Shown here piece after piece: positions 26,443 through 34,728 of a stretch of 64,000 bases of DNA. This DNA comes from Phycisphaeraceae bacterium (GTDB taxonomy: Bacteria; Planctomycetota; Phycisphaerae; Phycisphaerales; Phycisphaeraceae): assembly GCA_020849625.1 (NCBI GenBank), contig JADLFV010000031.1, positions 95,251 through 159,250 of the forward strand, in the 5' to 3' direction. Under the pieces are notes generated by a model that was not told where the DNA came from, did not search any database, and saw only the letters and a list, made by a program, of their open reading frames with translations. Each line of letters begins with the position of its first letter. Position 1 is the first letter of the stretch. Position numbers and translations under genes: made by a program.

Positions 26443-27693
26443 ATGACCAGCGATCGCAAGATTGACGCCCAGCCACCATCGACGCTGCTCGTGCTGACTC
26501 AGGTCTATGTCCCAGACCCGGCCAGCGTGGGCCAGCACATGCACGACGCGGCTGCGGAGATGGGCCGCCGCGGCCATCGCGTGATCGTTTACTGCGCCAA
26601 CCGCGGCTACGACGACCCGACGCAGAAGTATCCCCGGCACGAAGTGCGCGACGCCGTGTCCATCCGCCGCCTGCCCCTGTCCAGCCTGGGCAAAAAGTCA
26701 TTGCTGCATCGCGTGGTGGCGCAGTTGTCGTTTCTGACTCAGTGCATCGTGCGCGGCTGTTTCGTTCGCCGACTCGATCGAATCTTCATCAGCACATCGC
26801 CCCCCATGTGTGCATTCGCGGCGCTGTGCATCGCTGCCATCCGTCGCGTGCCCATTTCCTACTGGGTGATGGATCTGAATCCCGACCAGGTCATCGTCAT
26901 GGGGCGCATGAAACCAACCGCGCTGCCCGTGCGCATGATGAACATGCTCAATCGGGCGATCCTTGGACGGGCGCAACACATCGTCGCCCTCGATCGCTTC
27001 ATGGCCCAGCGGCTCAACCGCAAGCGCGACGTGACGGACAAGATGCTGATCATGCCGCCCTGGCCGCATGAGTCGCACCTCCAGCCGATCGCGCATGCGG
27101 ACAATCCCTTCCGCGCCACGCATCAACTGCAAAACAAATTCGTGATCATGTACAGCGGCAATCATTCGCCCGCCAACCCGCTGGACACTCTGCTCGAAAC
27201 CGCCATGCGCCTGCGCGACCAACAGGACTTGCTGTTCATGTTCATTGGTGGTGGTGGCGGCAAGAAGCAGATTGATGACCAGATCGCCCAGCATCATCCA
27301 CCGCATATTGTCTCGCTGCCTTATCAGCCGCTCAGTCAGATCAAATATTCGTTGTCAGCCGCGGATCTGCATGTGGTCACCATGGGCAATGAGGTGGTTG
27401 GTTGCGTGCATCCGTGCAAAGTGTATGGCGCGATGGCGATAGGTCGGCCGATCCTCTATTTCGGGCCGCGCCCTTCGCACGTTTCCGACCTGCTGGATGA
27501 GGCGCAGTGCGGCTGGCATCTGGATCACGGTGATGTGGATGGAGCCGTGGCGTTGCTCAACCGCATTCGCCAACTGCCGCCCGCTCAACTTCAACAGATG
27601 GGCGAAAATGGACGAAAACTGGTAGAAGAACGCTACGGACGTGACGTTTTGTTGCCAAAGTTTGTCGATCGTGTGCTCAGCTCAAACTCATAG
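26443..27693 (+). CDS. Glycosyltransferase family 4 (WcaI-like)
   Basis: 416 residues. The GT-B fold begins with LLVLTQVYVPDPASVGQHMHD; the domain order and SPPMCAFAALC, LDRFMAQRLNRK and NKFVIMYSGNHSPANPLDT match WcaI/Fuc4NAc-type transferases. In place of the common EX7E it has CVHPCKVYGAMAIGRPILY, as in that subgroup. Upstream frame extension into the MITE was rejected; the ATG at 26443 sits directly after the element, so the original leader and ribosome binding site may have been replaced. It sits in the epimerase operon. Confidence 0.83.
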   Translation: MTSDRKIDAQPPSTLLVLTQVYVPDPASVGQHMHDAAAEMGRRGHRVIVYCANRGYDDPTQKYPRHEVRDAVSIRRLPLSSLGKKSLLHRVVAQLSFLTQCIVRGCFVRRLDRIFISTSPPMCAFAALCIAAIRRVPISYWVMDLNPDQVIVMGRMKPTALPVRMMNMLNRAILGRAQHIVALDRFMAQRLNRKRDVTDKMLIMPPWPHESHLQPIAHADNPFRATHQLQNKFVIMYSGNHSPANPLDTLLETAMRLRDQQDLLFMFIGGGGGKKQIDDQIAQHHPPHIVSLPYQPLSQIKYSLSAADLHVVTMGNEVVGCVHPCKVYGAMAIGRPILYFGPRPSHVSDLLDEAQCGWHLDHGDVDGAVALLNRIRQLPPAQLQQMGENGRKLVEERYGRDVLLPKFVDRVLSSNS

Positions 27694-27723
27694 CTTCGAC
27701 ATCGTGACGCACGGACTGACAGT

Positions 27724-28317
27724 TTGACCTCACCACCGCCCATCTTCCAGCAACTCGACCGCGCCGCTCGCCGGCCCTACAGCCGAGGGGAGTACCTGGG
27801 CCGTATGGCCTGGTCGATCGTGCAGGCGCTGCTGATCCGTCCCAGTCCGCCCCGCGCTTATGCCTGGCGCCGATTCTGGCTGCGCCTGTTCGGCGCGAAA
27901 ATCAGTCCTTGCAGCGGCACTCGCCCCACCACCCGCATCGTTCATCCCTGGCTGCTGGAGATCGGCGACCACTCGATCATCGGCGACGAGGTGCTGGTCT
28001 ATAACCTCGGCCGAATCAGCATCGGCAATCACAGCGTCATCAGCCAACGCACCCACTTGTGTGCCGGCACGCACGATCACACGCAACCCGACCTGCCCCT
28101 GCGCCGCTCGACGATTCAGATCGGCAGCGGCGTGTGGATATGCGCGGATGCGTTCATCGGCCCCGATGTGAGCGTCGGAGACAACGCACTGGTGGCGGCG
28201 CGAACAGTGGTCACCCGTGATGTGGAGCCCGCGACCATCGTGGCGGGCAATCCCGCGCGCTTCATCAAGGCGCGACCGATGAACGCATCGGCCCACGACG
28301 CAGCAACATTCATCTGA
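27724..28317 (+). CDS. Acyltransferase with left-handed beta-helix (WcaF-like)
   Basis: 197 residues with hexapeptide repeats (IGDHSIIGDEVLVYNLGRIS, IGNHSVIS) and the catalytic loop CAGTHDHTQPDLPL; ends with IVAGNPARFIKARP. This matches WcaF-type O-acetyltransferases acting on sugars with acetyl-CoA. The start is TTG; no better ATG exists before the first conserved block. It closely resembles the C-terminal domain of the fusion protein at 9851-11359. Last gene of the epimerase operon. Confidence 0.83.
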   Translation: MTSPPPIFQQLDRAARRPYSRGEYLGRMAWSIVQALLIRPSPPRAYAWRRFWLRLFGAKISPCSGTRPTTRIVHPWLLEIGDHSIIGDEVLVYNLGRISIGNHSVISQRTHLCAGTHDHTQPDLPLRRSTIQIGSGVWICADAFIGPDVSVGDNALVAARTVVTRDVEPATIVAGNPARFIKARPMNASAHDAATFI

Positions 28318-28377
28318 TGTGTCGCCATTCTTTTGCGCCGAAGATCGCACCTGCTTCGATCCCAGTAATTTGCGCCA

Positions 28378-28476
28378 TAAAAAAAACCGCACCCCAGCGA
28401 GCTAAGTCGTGGGGCACGGCGGAGGAGAAAGATCAAAATTGACAGGGCCCTGCGGTCGCACCTCAACCGCATGACC
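28378..28476 (-). ncRNA. Candidate small RNA of about 100 nt
   Basis: On the minus strand a TATAAT hexamer (28484-28489) is followed by about 100 bases containing a hairpin with GCGGT/ACCGC arms and a final terminator hairpin with eight T residues. No open frame of note and no gene directly upstream, so an independent short transcript is plausible. The -35 region is poor. It is an inferred RNA with no family recognised; the terminator could instead end a long mraZ transcript. Confidence 0.3.
28379..28415 (-). terminator. Rho-independent terminator, minus strand
   Basis: CCCCACGA pairs with TCG-C-TGGGG (one bulged base) around a six-base loop, followed on the minus strand by TTTTTTTT. The nearest minus-strand gene, mraZ, ends 850 bases upstream. 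It may also slow rightward transcripts from the acyltransferase gene, though no T-tract exists in that direction. Confidence 0.65.
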
Positions 28477-29268
28477 CACATTGATTATACGATTTCTGAT
28501 CGGTTCAGTTCTATCCCTAACACCAAATTTTTCCTATTTTCGCCACTGGCAAGCATTTCCGTGCAACGTCCTATAATCCAAAGCAGCCTGAACCGCAGGT
28601 AAGAAAGCCGCTTTGGGCGCGAATATGGCCGGTGGTGCGGGCCCTGTGCAGGGCCTGTGGATTGGACACGACCGCCGGGGAACGGGATAAAATCAGCGAA
28701 GGTGCTGTCACTTGCTTGGCCGGCGACGCCTAACAGGTCGAATGAGGACATCCGATCACTGATGCATGGCCGTCATCCCGTGAAGCCAGCCGTGGCTTGC
28801 GGGATGGTGCGCCGGTGGCCGCGACAGCCGAATCCGTTCTTCCCTTCGCTGATATCGAGCGGGCCGCAACCCGCACGATCTGAGCACCGGCCGCACGCCG
28901 CACTGACCGTCCGTGGTCAGCCAACGCACCGGCCGGCTGGCGGCCGATCATCTGCTCATCCAGCGATCATGGGGCTCGCGGTCGCACCACGGGCCGACAA
29001 TCCTGCAAGGCAGACATCTCTCGCCGCCGTCAGCTTCCCATGTTGTCCGTTGCTTGTTTCTCTGGCCCCTTTCGATATCGTTTGTTGGCATGCCGATCCA
29101 GAGGTGAAGTCCGCTTCGACCCCTCAAAAATAGGCTTGTTACTGGCAATCCACTGAAATTGCCGGGAAATTCTGATCATTTCTCCTTCGATCATCGTTCA
29201 AGACAACTGAGGTCTACACCGGAGTTGCCCTGCATTTTCATCCTCCGAACGATCTCCATCCCGCAAAC

Positions 29269-29709
29269 TCAAAACAGATCGTCCGAATCCATCAGAACGG
29301 CATCCACTTCCCGACGCCATTCATCCCTGTCGCGTACTTCCAGGTGGTCATCCACGCCGATCAGCACCACCTGCCCGCCCAGACCCGTCCGCCGCAGCAT
29401 CTCGGCCGGTAAAAGCAGCCGGCCCTGTCGATCCAACTCCTGCCGCTGCGATAACGAAAAAATCACCCGGCGGAACGCGTTCAACTTCTGGCGGTCGGCG
29501 GCCAGACCCTTCAGTTCCCGGGCCCGCTGCTCGAAACCCGCCTCGGTATAGAGGCTCAGACTACGCCCGATACCGATCGTCACGACGAGACAAATCGGGT
29601 CTCCTTCACCAATGCCCACTTCGCGCTGCACCTGGGATCGAATCTCCGACGGGATGGCCAGTCGGTTCTTGCTGTCGATCGTGTGCTCGAAGGTTCCGGT
29701 GAAGACCAA
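29269..29709 (-). CDS. mraZ: Transcriptional regulator MraZ
   Basis: 146 residues with two AbrB-like SpoVT halves: VFTGTFEHTIDSKNRLAIPSE at the start and DRQGRLLLPAEMLRRTGLGG in the second half, both with the DxxxR...P pattern. MraZ forms a ring-shaped DNA-binding oligomer and usually represses its own division-cluster promoter. The TTG start was chosen because AAGGG lies eight bases upstream and the conserved FTGxFEH follows at once. Here mraZ stands alone: no mraW, ftsL or mur genes follow for at least 950 bases. TGGG repeats just upstream are listed as its operator. Confidence 0.88.
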   Translation of the reverse strand: MVFTGTFEHTIDSKNRLAIPSEIRSQVQREVGIGEGDPICLVVTIGIGRSLSLYTEAGFEQRARELKGLAADRQKLNAFRRVIFSLSQRQELDRQGRLLLPAEMLRRTGLGGQVVLIGVDDHLEVRDRDEWRREVDAVLMDSDDLF

Positions 29710-29740
29710 AATGGTTGCCCTTGCCTCACGGGGTATTACT

Positions 29741-29822
29741 CTACCCACTTTACCCCACTTCGCAACACCCTGCGCCACAAAACTTGAATTTTTTCCTGAT
29801 GTCCGACTTACCCACCTTCTCT
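29741..29822 (-). promoter_or_regulatory. MraZ-box-like TGGG repeats upstream of mraZ
   Basis: Read on the minus strand, AAGTGGGGTAAAGTGGGTAG (29741-29760) contains two GTGGG words 10 bases apart, and a third GGTGGGTAAG lies near 29811-29820. Known MraZ-binding regions consist of TGGGN repeats with about 10-bp period just before mraZ, so autoregulation is a natural inference. Confidence 0.6.
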
Positions 29823-30341
29823 GCACCGAATTGCCTGACTATCAGGCGACAACTTATCCACACGCCCTTAACCAGCAGATCAATTCCGGGGACGCCGCGT
29901 TATCGTGCGGGCAGGCCGGCATCTGGATGGATCAGGAAATGCAACCGCAGATGAACGCAGATAAACGCGTATGTGATGAAGGGTCGCCCTGCAAAGACAG
30001 TTCGCCCTGCTGCCTCCCTCGTAGTATGTCACCCAAATACTTTGTCACCCGTCACAGCGTCACCCGGTCATCTTGCAGCCAGGTGCCGAATCGCATGCGA
30101 AGCTGCCCCGCAGTCCCCACAGCCCGTCGCGAGGCCCACTCATCAAGTCGATCGCCCCAAACACCCTCGATCGAGAAGAACATATTTAACTTAAAATAAG
30201 TTCTTGTCGGTCTTGCCATGAGGGGCCAACAGTCAAAAAGTGGAACATGAGCAGCGGAGTCGTGTCAGGTGATATGCAGCACGCCGACGGTCGGTGGTGA
30301 AGATGGCTGGGTGTGGATGAACTGCTACCGACGATAGTCGT
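29823..30341. other. Gap between mraZ promoter and regulator gene
   Basis: About 520 bases without a gene. Contains one exact DnaA-box word TTATCCACA (29854-29862), a CGCAGATGAACGCAGAT-type period-9 stutter near 29947, and an AT-rich palindrome AACTTA-AAA-TAAGTT at about 30188-30202 flanked by AAGAAC/GTTCTT, possibly a weak 3' end or operator. Confidence 0.4.
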
Positions 30342-31613
30342 TCAAGGCGCGGTCGATGGTGTGTGCGTATTGCGCCTGACGTATCGGGCGGGCAACATCT
30401 GAAGCGCAAAACGGCGGCCGGCCGCGCTGGTGGTCAACCAGTCGTTGACCAGTTGCGTGATCTGCGTCAATGGAGGCGAAAGCGTCGGCAGGCGCGGGCG
30501 CAGGTATTGAGAGACGCGCGTTCCACCACTACCCAGCACGAATACACCGGATCCATTTCGCCTGCTGTTTACAAGGGCGCGGCGGGCTCCGGCTGCCGAC
30601 AGGTCATCATCCGCCAGCACGACATTCGGCTGTATCGCAGACCGGCGCAGAAAGCGGCGAACCGTCAGATAGGCTCCTCCTTCACCGCCGCGCGAGGGAA
30701 CAATCGCCACGCGTTCGGCTGAGAATCCATGGGAAATCAAACTGCACAGCAACGTTTCGCACCAGCGCTGGCCGTCAAGTGCGCGCGAGTCGGCGCTGGT
30801 GAGGATCAGCGCGCCAGCCTGCGGGCCGGCTGGGATATCGTTGATCGCATCGTGGAGAGCGGGCGACCAATCCACATCGATCACATTCCAGACGCTGCGC
30901 GCCTGACAGCGGCCGAGGCCGACGATCGGGCACGGCAACGACAACAGTTGCTCGAATGCCGCGCCATCGATGCGATCGCTCAACACCACGGCGCCGCGCC
31001 AGGTTCGTGTTGAATGCTCAACTGGAAAATGCGCCGGCACTGTTTGCGATGATGATGGATTTAAACATTGGCTGATGGTCAACATCACGATGCGACCGCC
31101 CCGCTGCTGTGCGCTTTGGACAAATTGCATGGCGGCCCGCCACGCCCAGCCGCCCACCTGGTGCGGTGGATCGTCCACGATTAATGCGAACGTCGGCGCA
31201 TCATGGCTGAAGGTGCGCACAGATGCGCGCGATGATTCGGTGGAGACGGCGCGAACGCGACGGGCAAAAGCCTGATGGGATGCGGTATCGTCGGCCGTGC
31301 TGTCGGTTTCAGCGCGACCAGCCCGAACGGCCTTACCGTGCTTTGAACGAACAATGACCTGGCCGGTCGAAATCCGGATCGCAATGGCGCCGATGCCGAG
31401 GCGGACGCCGCTGCCCTGGTGACGTACGAGTCGGCCCGCGACGATCAGACGGTCGATGGCCCAGCGCAGGGTCAGACGATTAACATTGAGCCAGTGTGCC
31501 AGCACACGTTCAGGCGGCAGCGGATCACCCAGCTCGCCGGCATCCAGCATCCGCGCCACCACCGCGGCTGTCGCCCGCACCACCGGTCCCGCCCTGGCCT
31601 TCGTTTCTGGCAC
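30342..31613 (-). CDS. GntR-type winged-helix regulator with LacI-like ligand domain
   Basis: 423 residues. The first about 75 residues form a GntR-type winged helix: LPPERVLAHWLNVNRLTLRWAI is the recognition region and RLVRHQGSGVRL the wing. After a variable linker, residues about 130-400 look like a periplasmic-binding-protein fold as in LacI (TFALIVDDPPHQVGGW, VVLADDDLSAAGARRAL). Such planctomycete regulators usually sense sugars; the effector is unknown. The upstream 31614-31705 region is very AT-rich and probably holds promoter and operator. No target gene is adjacent, so it may act elsewhere or on itself. Confidence 0.72.
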   Translation of the reverse strand: MPETKARAGPVVRATAAVVARMLDAGELGDPLPPERVLAHWLNVNRLTLRWAIDRLIVAGRLVRHQGSGVRLGIGAIAIRISTGQVIVRSKHGKAVRAGRAETDSTADDTASHQAFARRVRAVSTESSRASVRTFSHDAPTFALIVDDPPHQVGGWAWRAAMQFVQSAQQRGGRIVMLTISQCLNPSSSQTVPAHFPVEHSTRTWRGAVVLSDRIDGAAFEQLLSLPCPIVGLGRCQARSVWNVIDVDWSPALHDAINDIPAGPQAGALILTSADSRALDGQRWCETLLCSLISHGFSAERVAIVPSRGGEGGAYLTVRRFLRRSAIQPNVVLADDDLSAAGARRALVNSRRNGSGVFVLGSGGTRVSQYLRPRLPTLSPPLTQITQLVNDWLTTSAAGRRFALQMLPARYVRRNTHTPSTAP

Positions 31614-31705
31614 GACGCTAATATAATTGGTTTACAGTTTATGTGCTAAAATAGGCAGTAAAACAGTTAAGTTGTAATATAAAATAGATTTGTTTTACGC
31701 GTGGA
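31614..31705. promoter_or_regulatory. AT-rich control region of the GntR-type regulator
   Basis: A strikingly AT-rich stretch in a GC-rich surround, containing TTGTAATATAAAATAG and TAATATAATTGG. It separates the regulator from the upstream histidine kinase on the same strand and likely carries the regulator's promoter. Confidence 0.4.
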
Positions 31706-32623
31706 TCAGCTCTGAACGAGGGGCAATTGAATCAGAAAAGTCGCCCCACCTTTGCAGGAAGCTGCGGATGCCTCGTCGATGTCTGAGCCGGCGTCGGATT
31801 CACCAAGTCCGGTTGCGGGGGTAATTAGCTCGATGGAACCGCCGGCCCGCTGGACGATCTGCTGGCAGATGCTCAGGCCCAGGCCGGTGCCGGAGCGCTG
31901 GCGTGACTGGGGATCGGTGTTGACCGGGCAGGTGACGAAAGGCTCGAAGATGCGGTCGCGCAGGTGTTGCGGAACGCCTGGGCCGGTGTCCTGGACGGAC
32001 AATTGAAGGCAGTTGTCGGGCTGGATCGCACCGGCCACCGCCAGCCGGCCACCCTTTCGGCCCATGGCGCGGCGGGCGTTGAGGATCAGGTTGACCAGCA
32101 CCTGCTGCAAGGCGACGGGCGCGACGGCGATCTGCCGTCCGGGCTCAGCGCTGTCGAGTGAATCAAGCTGTAAAACAAGGTCAATTCCGTCTTTGCGTGG
32201 CTCGCGGGCCATGCACTCCAGAGACTGTTGGACGATGTGACTGACCTGTCGCACGTCGGTTCGCTCGCTGGTGTTTTCATCCTGCTGGGCGAAGCCGAGA
32301 ATCGAATCACAGATGCGGGCAGCCCGCTCAGCTCCTTCCAGGGATTTGGTGACCGCCTTCTGCATCAGCGGCTGATCTTCTTGGCGTGCCAGGGCGAGCT
32401 GGGCGTAGTTGATGATGGGAGTGAGGATGTTGTTGAACTCGTGGGCGACGATGGCGGACAGCGTGCCCAGGGTCGCCAGGCGCTGGGTGTGAGCCAGGCC
32501 CTGGTGGAGTTGATCGAGCTGGTCCTGAAGCTGGTTCAGCCGCTCGATCAGGGCATTGGGGTCGCCAAATGGCGGATCGATAGCCGGGTCATTTGCAATC
32601 TGGAGTTCGGATGACTGCCTCAT
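31706..32623 (-). CDS. Cytoplasmic sensor histidine kinase
   Basis: 305 residues. A short N-terminal coiled coil (IERLNQLQDQLDQLHQGLAH) leads to a HisKA domain with phospho-acceptor His in SAIVAHEFNNILTPI, followed by HATPase_c with N box QQVLVNLILNARRAM, G1 VQDTGPGVPQ and G2 GTGLGLSICQQIV. There is no membrane segment and no recognisable sensor domain, so it is soluble and probably gets its input from a partner. No response regulator is adjacent, so it is an orphan kinase. The HEFNN form of the H box is typical of NtrB-like kinases. Confidence 0.85.
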   Translation of the reverse strand: MRQSSELQIANDPAIDPPFGDPNALIERLNQLQDQLDQLHQGLAHTQRLATLGTLSAIVAHEFNNILTPIINYAQLALARQEDQPLMQKAVTKSLEGAERAARICDSILGFAQQDENTSERTDVRQVSHIVQQSLECMAREPRKDGIDLVLQLDSLDSAEPGRQIAVAPVALQQVLVNLILNARRAMGRKGGRLAVAGAIQPDNCLQLSVQDTGPGVPQHLRDRIFEPFVTCPVNTDPQSRQRSGTGLGLSICQQIVQRAGGSIELITPATGLGESDAGSDIDEASAASCKGGATFLIQLPLVQS

Positions 32624-32773
32624 AGCACACCTGGATACAGCAGCTATCGGCGTTTTCAGGGTCCGACCTTGGCAGCCGAAGCAGGCGAACAGATTGACGT
32701 ATAATAATAAAAACTATTTCAACATATAAGTTTATAAATTTTTAGTTTGAGTCCGATAATCCAATCTATTGCT

Positions 32774-32789
32774 TGTTCCACGTGGAACC
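32774..32789. promoter_or_regulatory. parS site 1
   Basis: TGTTCCACGTGGAACC, a near-perfect palindrome (GTTCCACGTGGAAC core) matching the conserved chromosomal parS pattern TGTTnCACGTGnAACA. One end base departs from symmetry. Confidence 0.8.
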
Positions 32790-33176
32790 GATGTCGGACT
32801 TTTTCACCACGACACAGTGGGGGCACGATCGAAACGTCCCGGGTGGCAGCATCATCCGCCGATTTCACGGAGTGACACAGATTGACGAAAGGAACGAGTC
32901 ACGGATAAATGCAGGTGAACGACCAGGAGGCAGCGGGAGAACTTGGCATTGGGTGTGATCCTCACCATTAGCTCTTGTCACTGCCGGGGGTATCACGGGC
33001 AAAGTGCCGGTCTAACGCGCGAATGGACGCACAAGCTGCAATTGGAATCTGCATTATCCTGCAGATACTGCAGAATAGCAGGGCGTGAAATGAGACAACA
33101 GGGCCTAGCGTTGCCACACCCATATCAGTCGCCAGTCAGCACCACAGCCAGCGAACTTCGGGGGACGGTTTTCTCG

Positions 33177-33192
33177 TGTTCCACGTGGAACA
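33177..33192. promoter_or_regulatory. parS site 2
   Basis: TGTTCCACGTGGAACA, a perfect 16-bp palindrome of the chromosomal parS type, 107 bases upstream of the parB start codon. ParB loads at such sites and spreads, using CTP. Confidence 0.88.
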
Positions 33193-33298
33193 GGCGGCCC
33201 CAGCCATTAAAAACGTGCTTGGCGATCCGCTGACACTCAGGTACACTGCGACCGGAACGGACTTTCAAAGCCACCTCTACCCCCGACAAGGAGGTCTC

Positions 33299-34378
33299 GT
33301 GTCTGACAAAATCAAAAAGCGTACGCCACGCCTCGGCCGCGGGCTTTCCAGCCTCATCGCCACGCCGGTCCAGGTGCAGCCCCCGGAAGCGACAAAACTG
33401 GCAAAGAGTTCTGAATCGCACGAAACGGGTCCAGTGACAGCCACAAAACTCGGCAGCCCGGCGACGATCGAAGCTGCTGGCGGCCGGCAGCAGGGCGGTG
33501 ACGGGTTGCAATACGTGCTGCTTGAGGCCATCGCTCCCAATCCGCATCAGCCCCGTCAGCACTTCGAGCAGGCCGCCATTGAAAGTCTGGCAGACTCCAT
33601 CCGTCGCGACGGCCTCATGCAGCCGATCGTCCTGCGCCCCGCCCCCCCCGAAATTGAAAACTCGAAACTCGATGGCCGCAACAGCGGCGAAGCCGCTCCA
33701 ACTCGAAACTCGAAACTTTTATACCAGATCGTGGCTGGCGAACGGCGCTGGCGTGCAGCCAGATTAGCTGGACTGGAACGCATTCCCGCGGTGGTCCGAG
33801 AACTCGACGAGCAGACCGCCACCGAATGGACGCTAATCGAAAACCTCCAGCGTGAGGACCTGAACCCCATCGAGCGTGCGGAAGCATTCAGAAACTTGGC
33901 GGAGCAGTATCACCTGAGCCACGAACAGATCGCCAAGCGCGTGGGCCTAGACCGGGCCACAGTCACTAACCTATTGCGTCTTTTGAGCTTATCTCAATCA
34001 GTGCGCGAGCTGGTCCGCCAGGAGCTGCTGTCGATGGGCCAGGCCCGCGCCATCGCGGGCTTGAACAGCGCTCAGGCCCAGGAGGCGCTGGCCAGCAGGG
34101 CGGTGCGCGAGGGATTGAGCGTGCGACAGGTCGAGCGGTTAGCGCGGGCGCTGGCGGGTGATGCCGTCGCAGCGGGGCCGGGCAAGATGCCCAAGGGGGC
34201 AATTGCTGGCAAATCCGCCTATTTCCGTGACCTGGAGAAGCAGATCTCGCAGCAACTGGGCACCAGGGTTCACCTGAATCCCAGCCGCAAGAAGGGGGCC
34301 GGCCGACTGACCATCGAGTTTTACTCGCTGGACGAATTTGACGCGATCATGAATCGCCTGGGCGTGCAGGTGACATAA
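33299..34378 (+). CDS. parB: Chromosome partitioning protein ParB
   Basis: 359 residues. The GTG start has a perfect AAGGAGGT four bases upstream and gives the typical opening RTPRLGRGLSSLI. CTP-binding motifs are present (GERRWRAARLAG and ENLQREDLNPIERAEAF), followed by the HTH YHLSHEQIAKRVGLDRATV and a C-terminal dimer domain. ParB binds parS and organises origin segregation; two parS sites lie just upstream. Odd points: no parA is adjacent; the N-terminal linker holds a CCCCCGGAAG word (33380-33389); and residues about 118-141, directly before GERRWRA, are a low-complexity insertion (PEIENSKLDGRNSGEAAPTR and onward) made from heptamer repeats. The insertion lies in a loop in known structures (inference). 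Confidence 0.92.
   Translation: MSDKIKKRTPRLGRGLSSLIATPVQVQPPEATKLAKSSESHETGPVTATKLGSPATIEAAGGRQQGGDGLQYVLLEAIAPNPHQPRQHFEQAAIESLADSIRRDGLMQPIVLRPAPPEIENSKLDGRNSGEAAPTRNSKLLYQIVAGERRWRAARLAGLERIPAVVRELDEQTATEWTLIENLQREDLNPIERAEAFRNLAEQYHLSHEQIAKRVGLDRATVTNLLRLLSLSQSVRELVRQELLSMGQARAIAGLNSAQAQEALASRAVREGLSVRQVERLARALAGDAVAAGPGKMPKGAIAGKSAYFRDLEKQISQQLGTRVHLNPSRKKGAGRLTIEFYSLDEFDAIMNRLGVQVT
33380..33389 (+). repeat. CCCCCGGAAG element inside parB
   Basis: Exact word, read in frame as PPE in the poorly conserved N-terminal linker (QVQPPEATKLAKSSE). Confidence 0.6.
33650..33717 (+). repeat. Heptamer repeat insertion inside parB
   Basis: Units of the form GAAACTC occur at 33650-33670 (GAAATTG AAAACTC GAAACTC) and again at 33699-33717, separated by a spacer with the palindrome AGCGGCGAAGCCGCT. 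The total insertion keeps the frame. ENSKLDG and TRNSKLL are its two translated halves. Confidence 0.75.
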
Positions 34379-34728
34379 CCAACCACGAAATCGGCAGAAA
34401 TGGCGTAAAGATAGATGAAATCATTCTGCGAACGCCGATGATCGGAAGAGGCGGGGGCCTGTTGGAGGGCGAGGGGATGCGAAGTGTTGGTATCACCCTG
34501 CTGTTAAATGGGATATGTGATTTTGTGTCAGAGACGGCTGGCTCCGGCGGTCCTGTGTCGGGGTCGGGGCTATCGCTGTGTGCCAGGAGGGCACTCTGCG
34601 ACCCGAGGCGCCGGGTGGGCCTGGCCAAACCATTGGACAACCCTGGCGGGATCGCCTAGCTTGGAGCGACCCCAGGGCCTAACGGAATAGGTCTTCGGCC
34701 CCGCACCTTGCGGATAGGGGCCGAGAGC
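34379..34728. other. Gap upstream of the ABC-secretin gene
   Basis: About 350 bases without a gene. No terminator was recognised after parB. Sequence directly before the ABC-secretin start (GATAGGGGCCGAGAGC) contains only a weak ribosome binding site. Confidence 0.45.

Larger units (their letters stand above)
28318..29268. other. Long gap, about 950 bases, with a possible small RNA
   Basis: No credible protein gene on either strand. The left end holds a clear minus-strand terminator (28379-28415) and an upstream TATAAT, discussed separately. The rest was searched by eye for the conserved cores of RNase P RNA, tmRNA, SRP RNA and 6S RNA without success. An inverted repeat GGCAAT/ATTGCC at about 29141-29162 lies downstream of mraZ and may be its weak 3' end. 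Confidence 0.45.
32624..33298. other. Divergent region with two parS sites and an AT-rich block
   Basis: About 675 bases without a credible gene. A strongly AT-rich block (about 32696-32757) lies next to parS site 1, and parS site 2 lies 107 bases before the parB start. No parA gene is present here. The AT-rich block could be promoter DNA for the kinase or an unwinding element; no DnaA-box cluster supports an origin. Confidence 0.5.

Noticed and set aside
28416..29268. RNase P RNA, tmRNA, SRP RNA or 6S RNA in the long gap.
   Set aside because: None of the conserved core words (for example GAGGAAAGTCC for RNase P) was found on either strand.
29854..29862. Exact DnaA-box word TTATCCACA, in a region that also has mraZ and, 3 kb away, parS and parB.
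   Set aside because: A single 9-mer is expected about once per two such windows by chance; no cluster of boxes and no dnaA or dnaN nearby, so it is not evidence for an origin.
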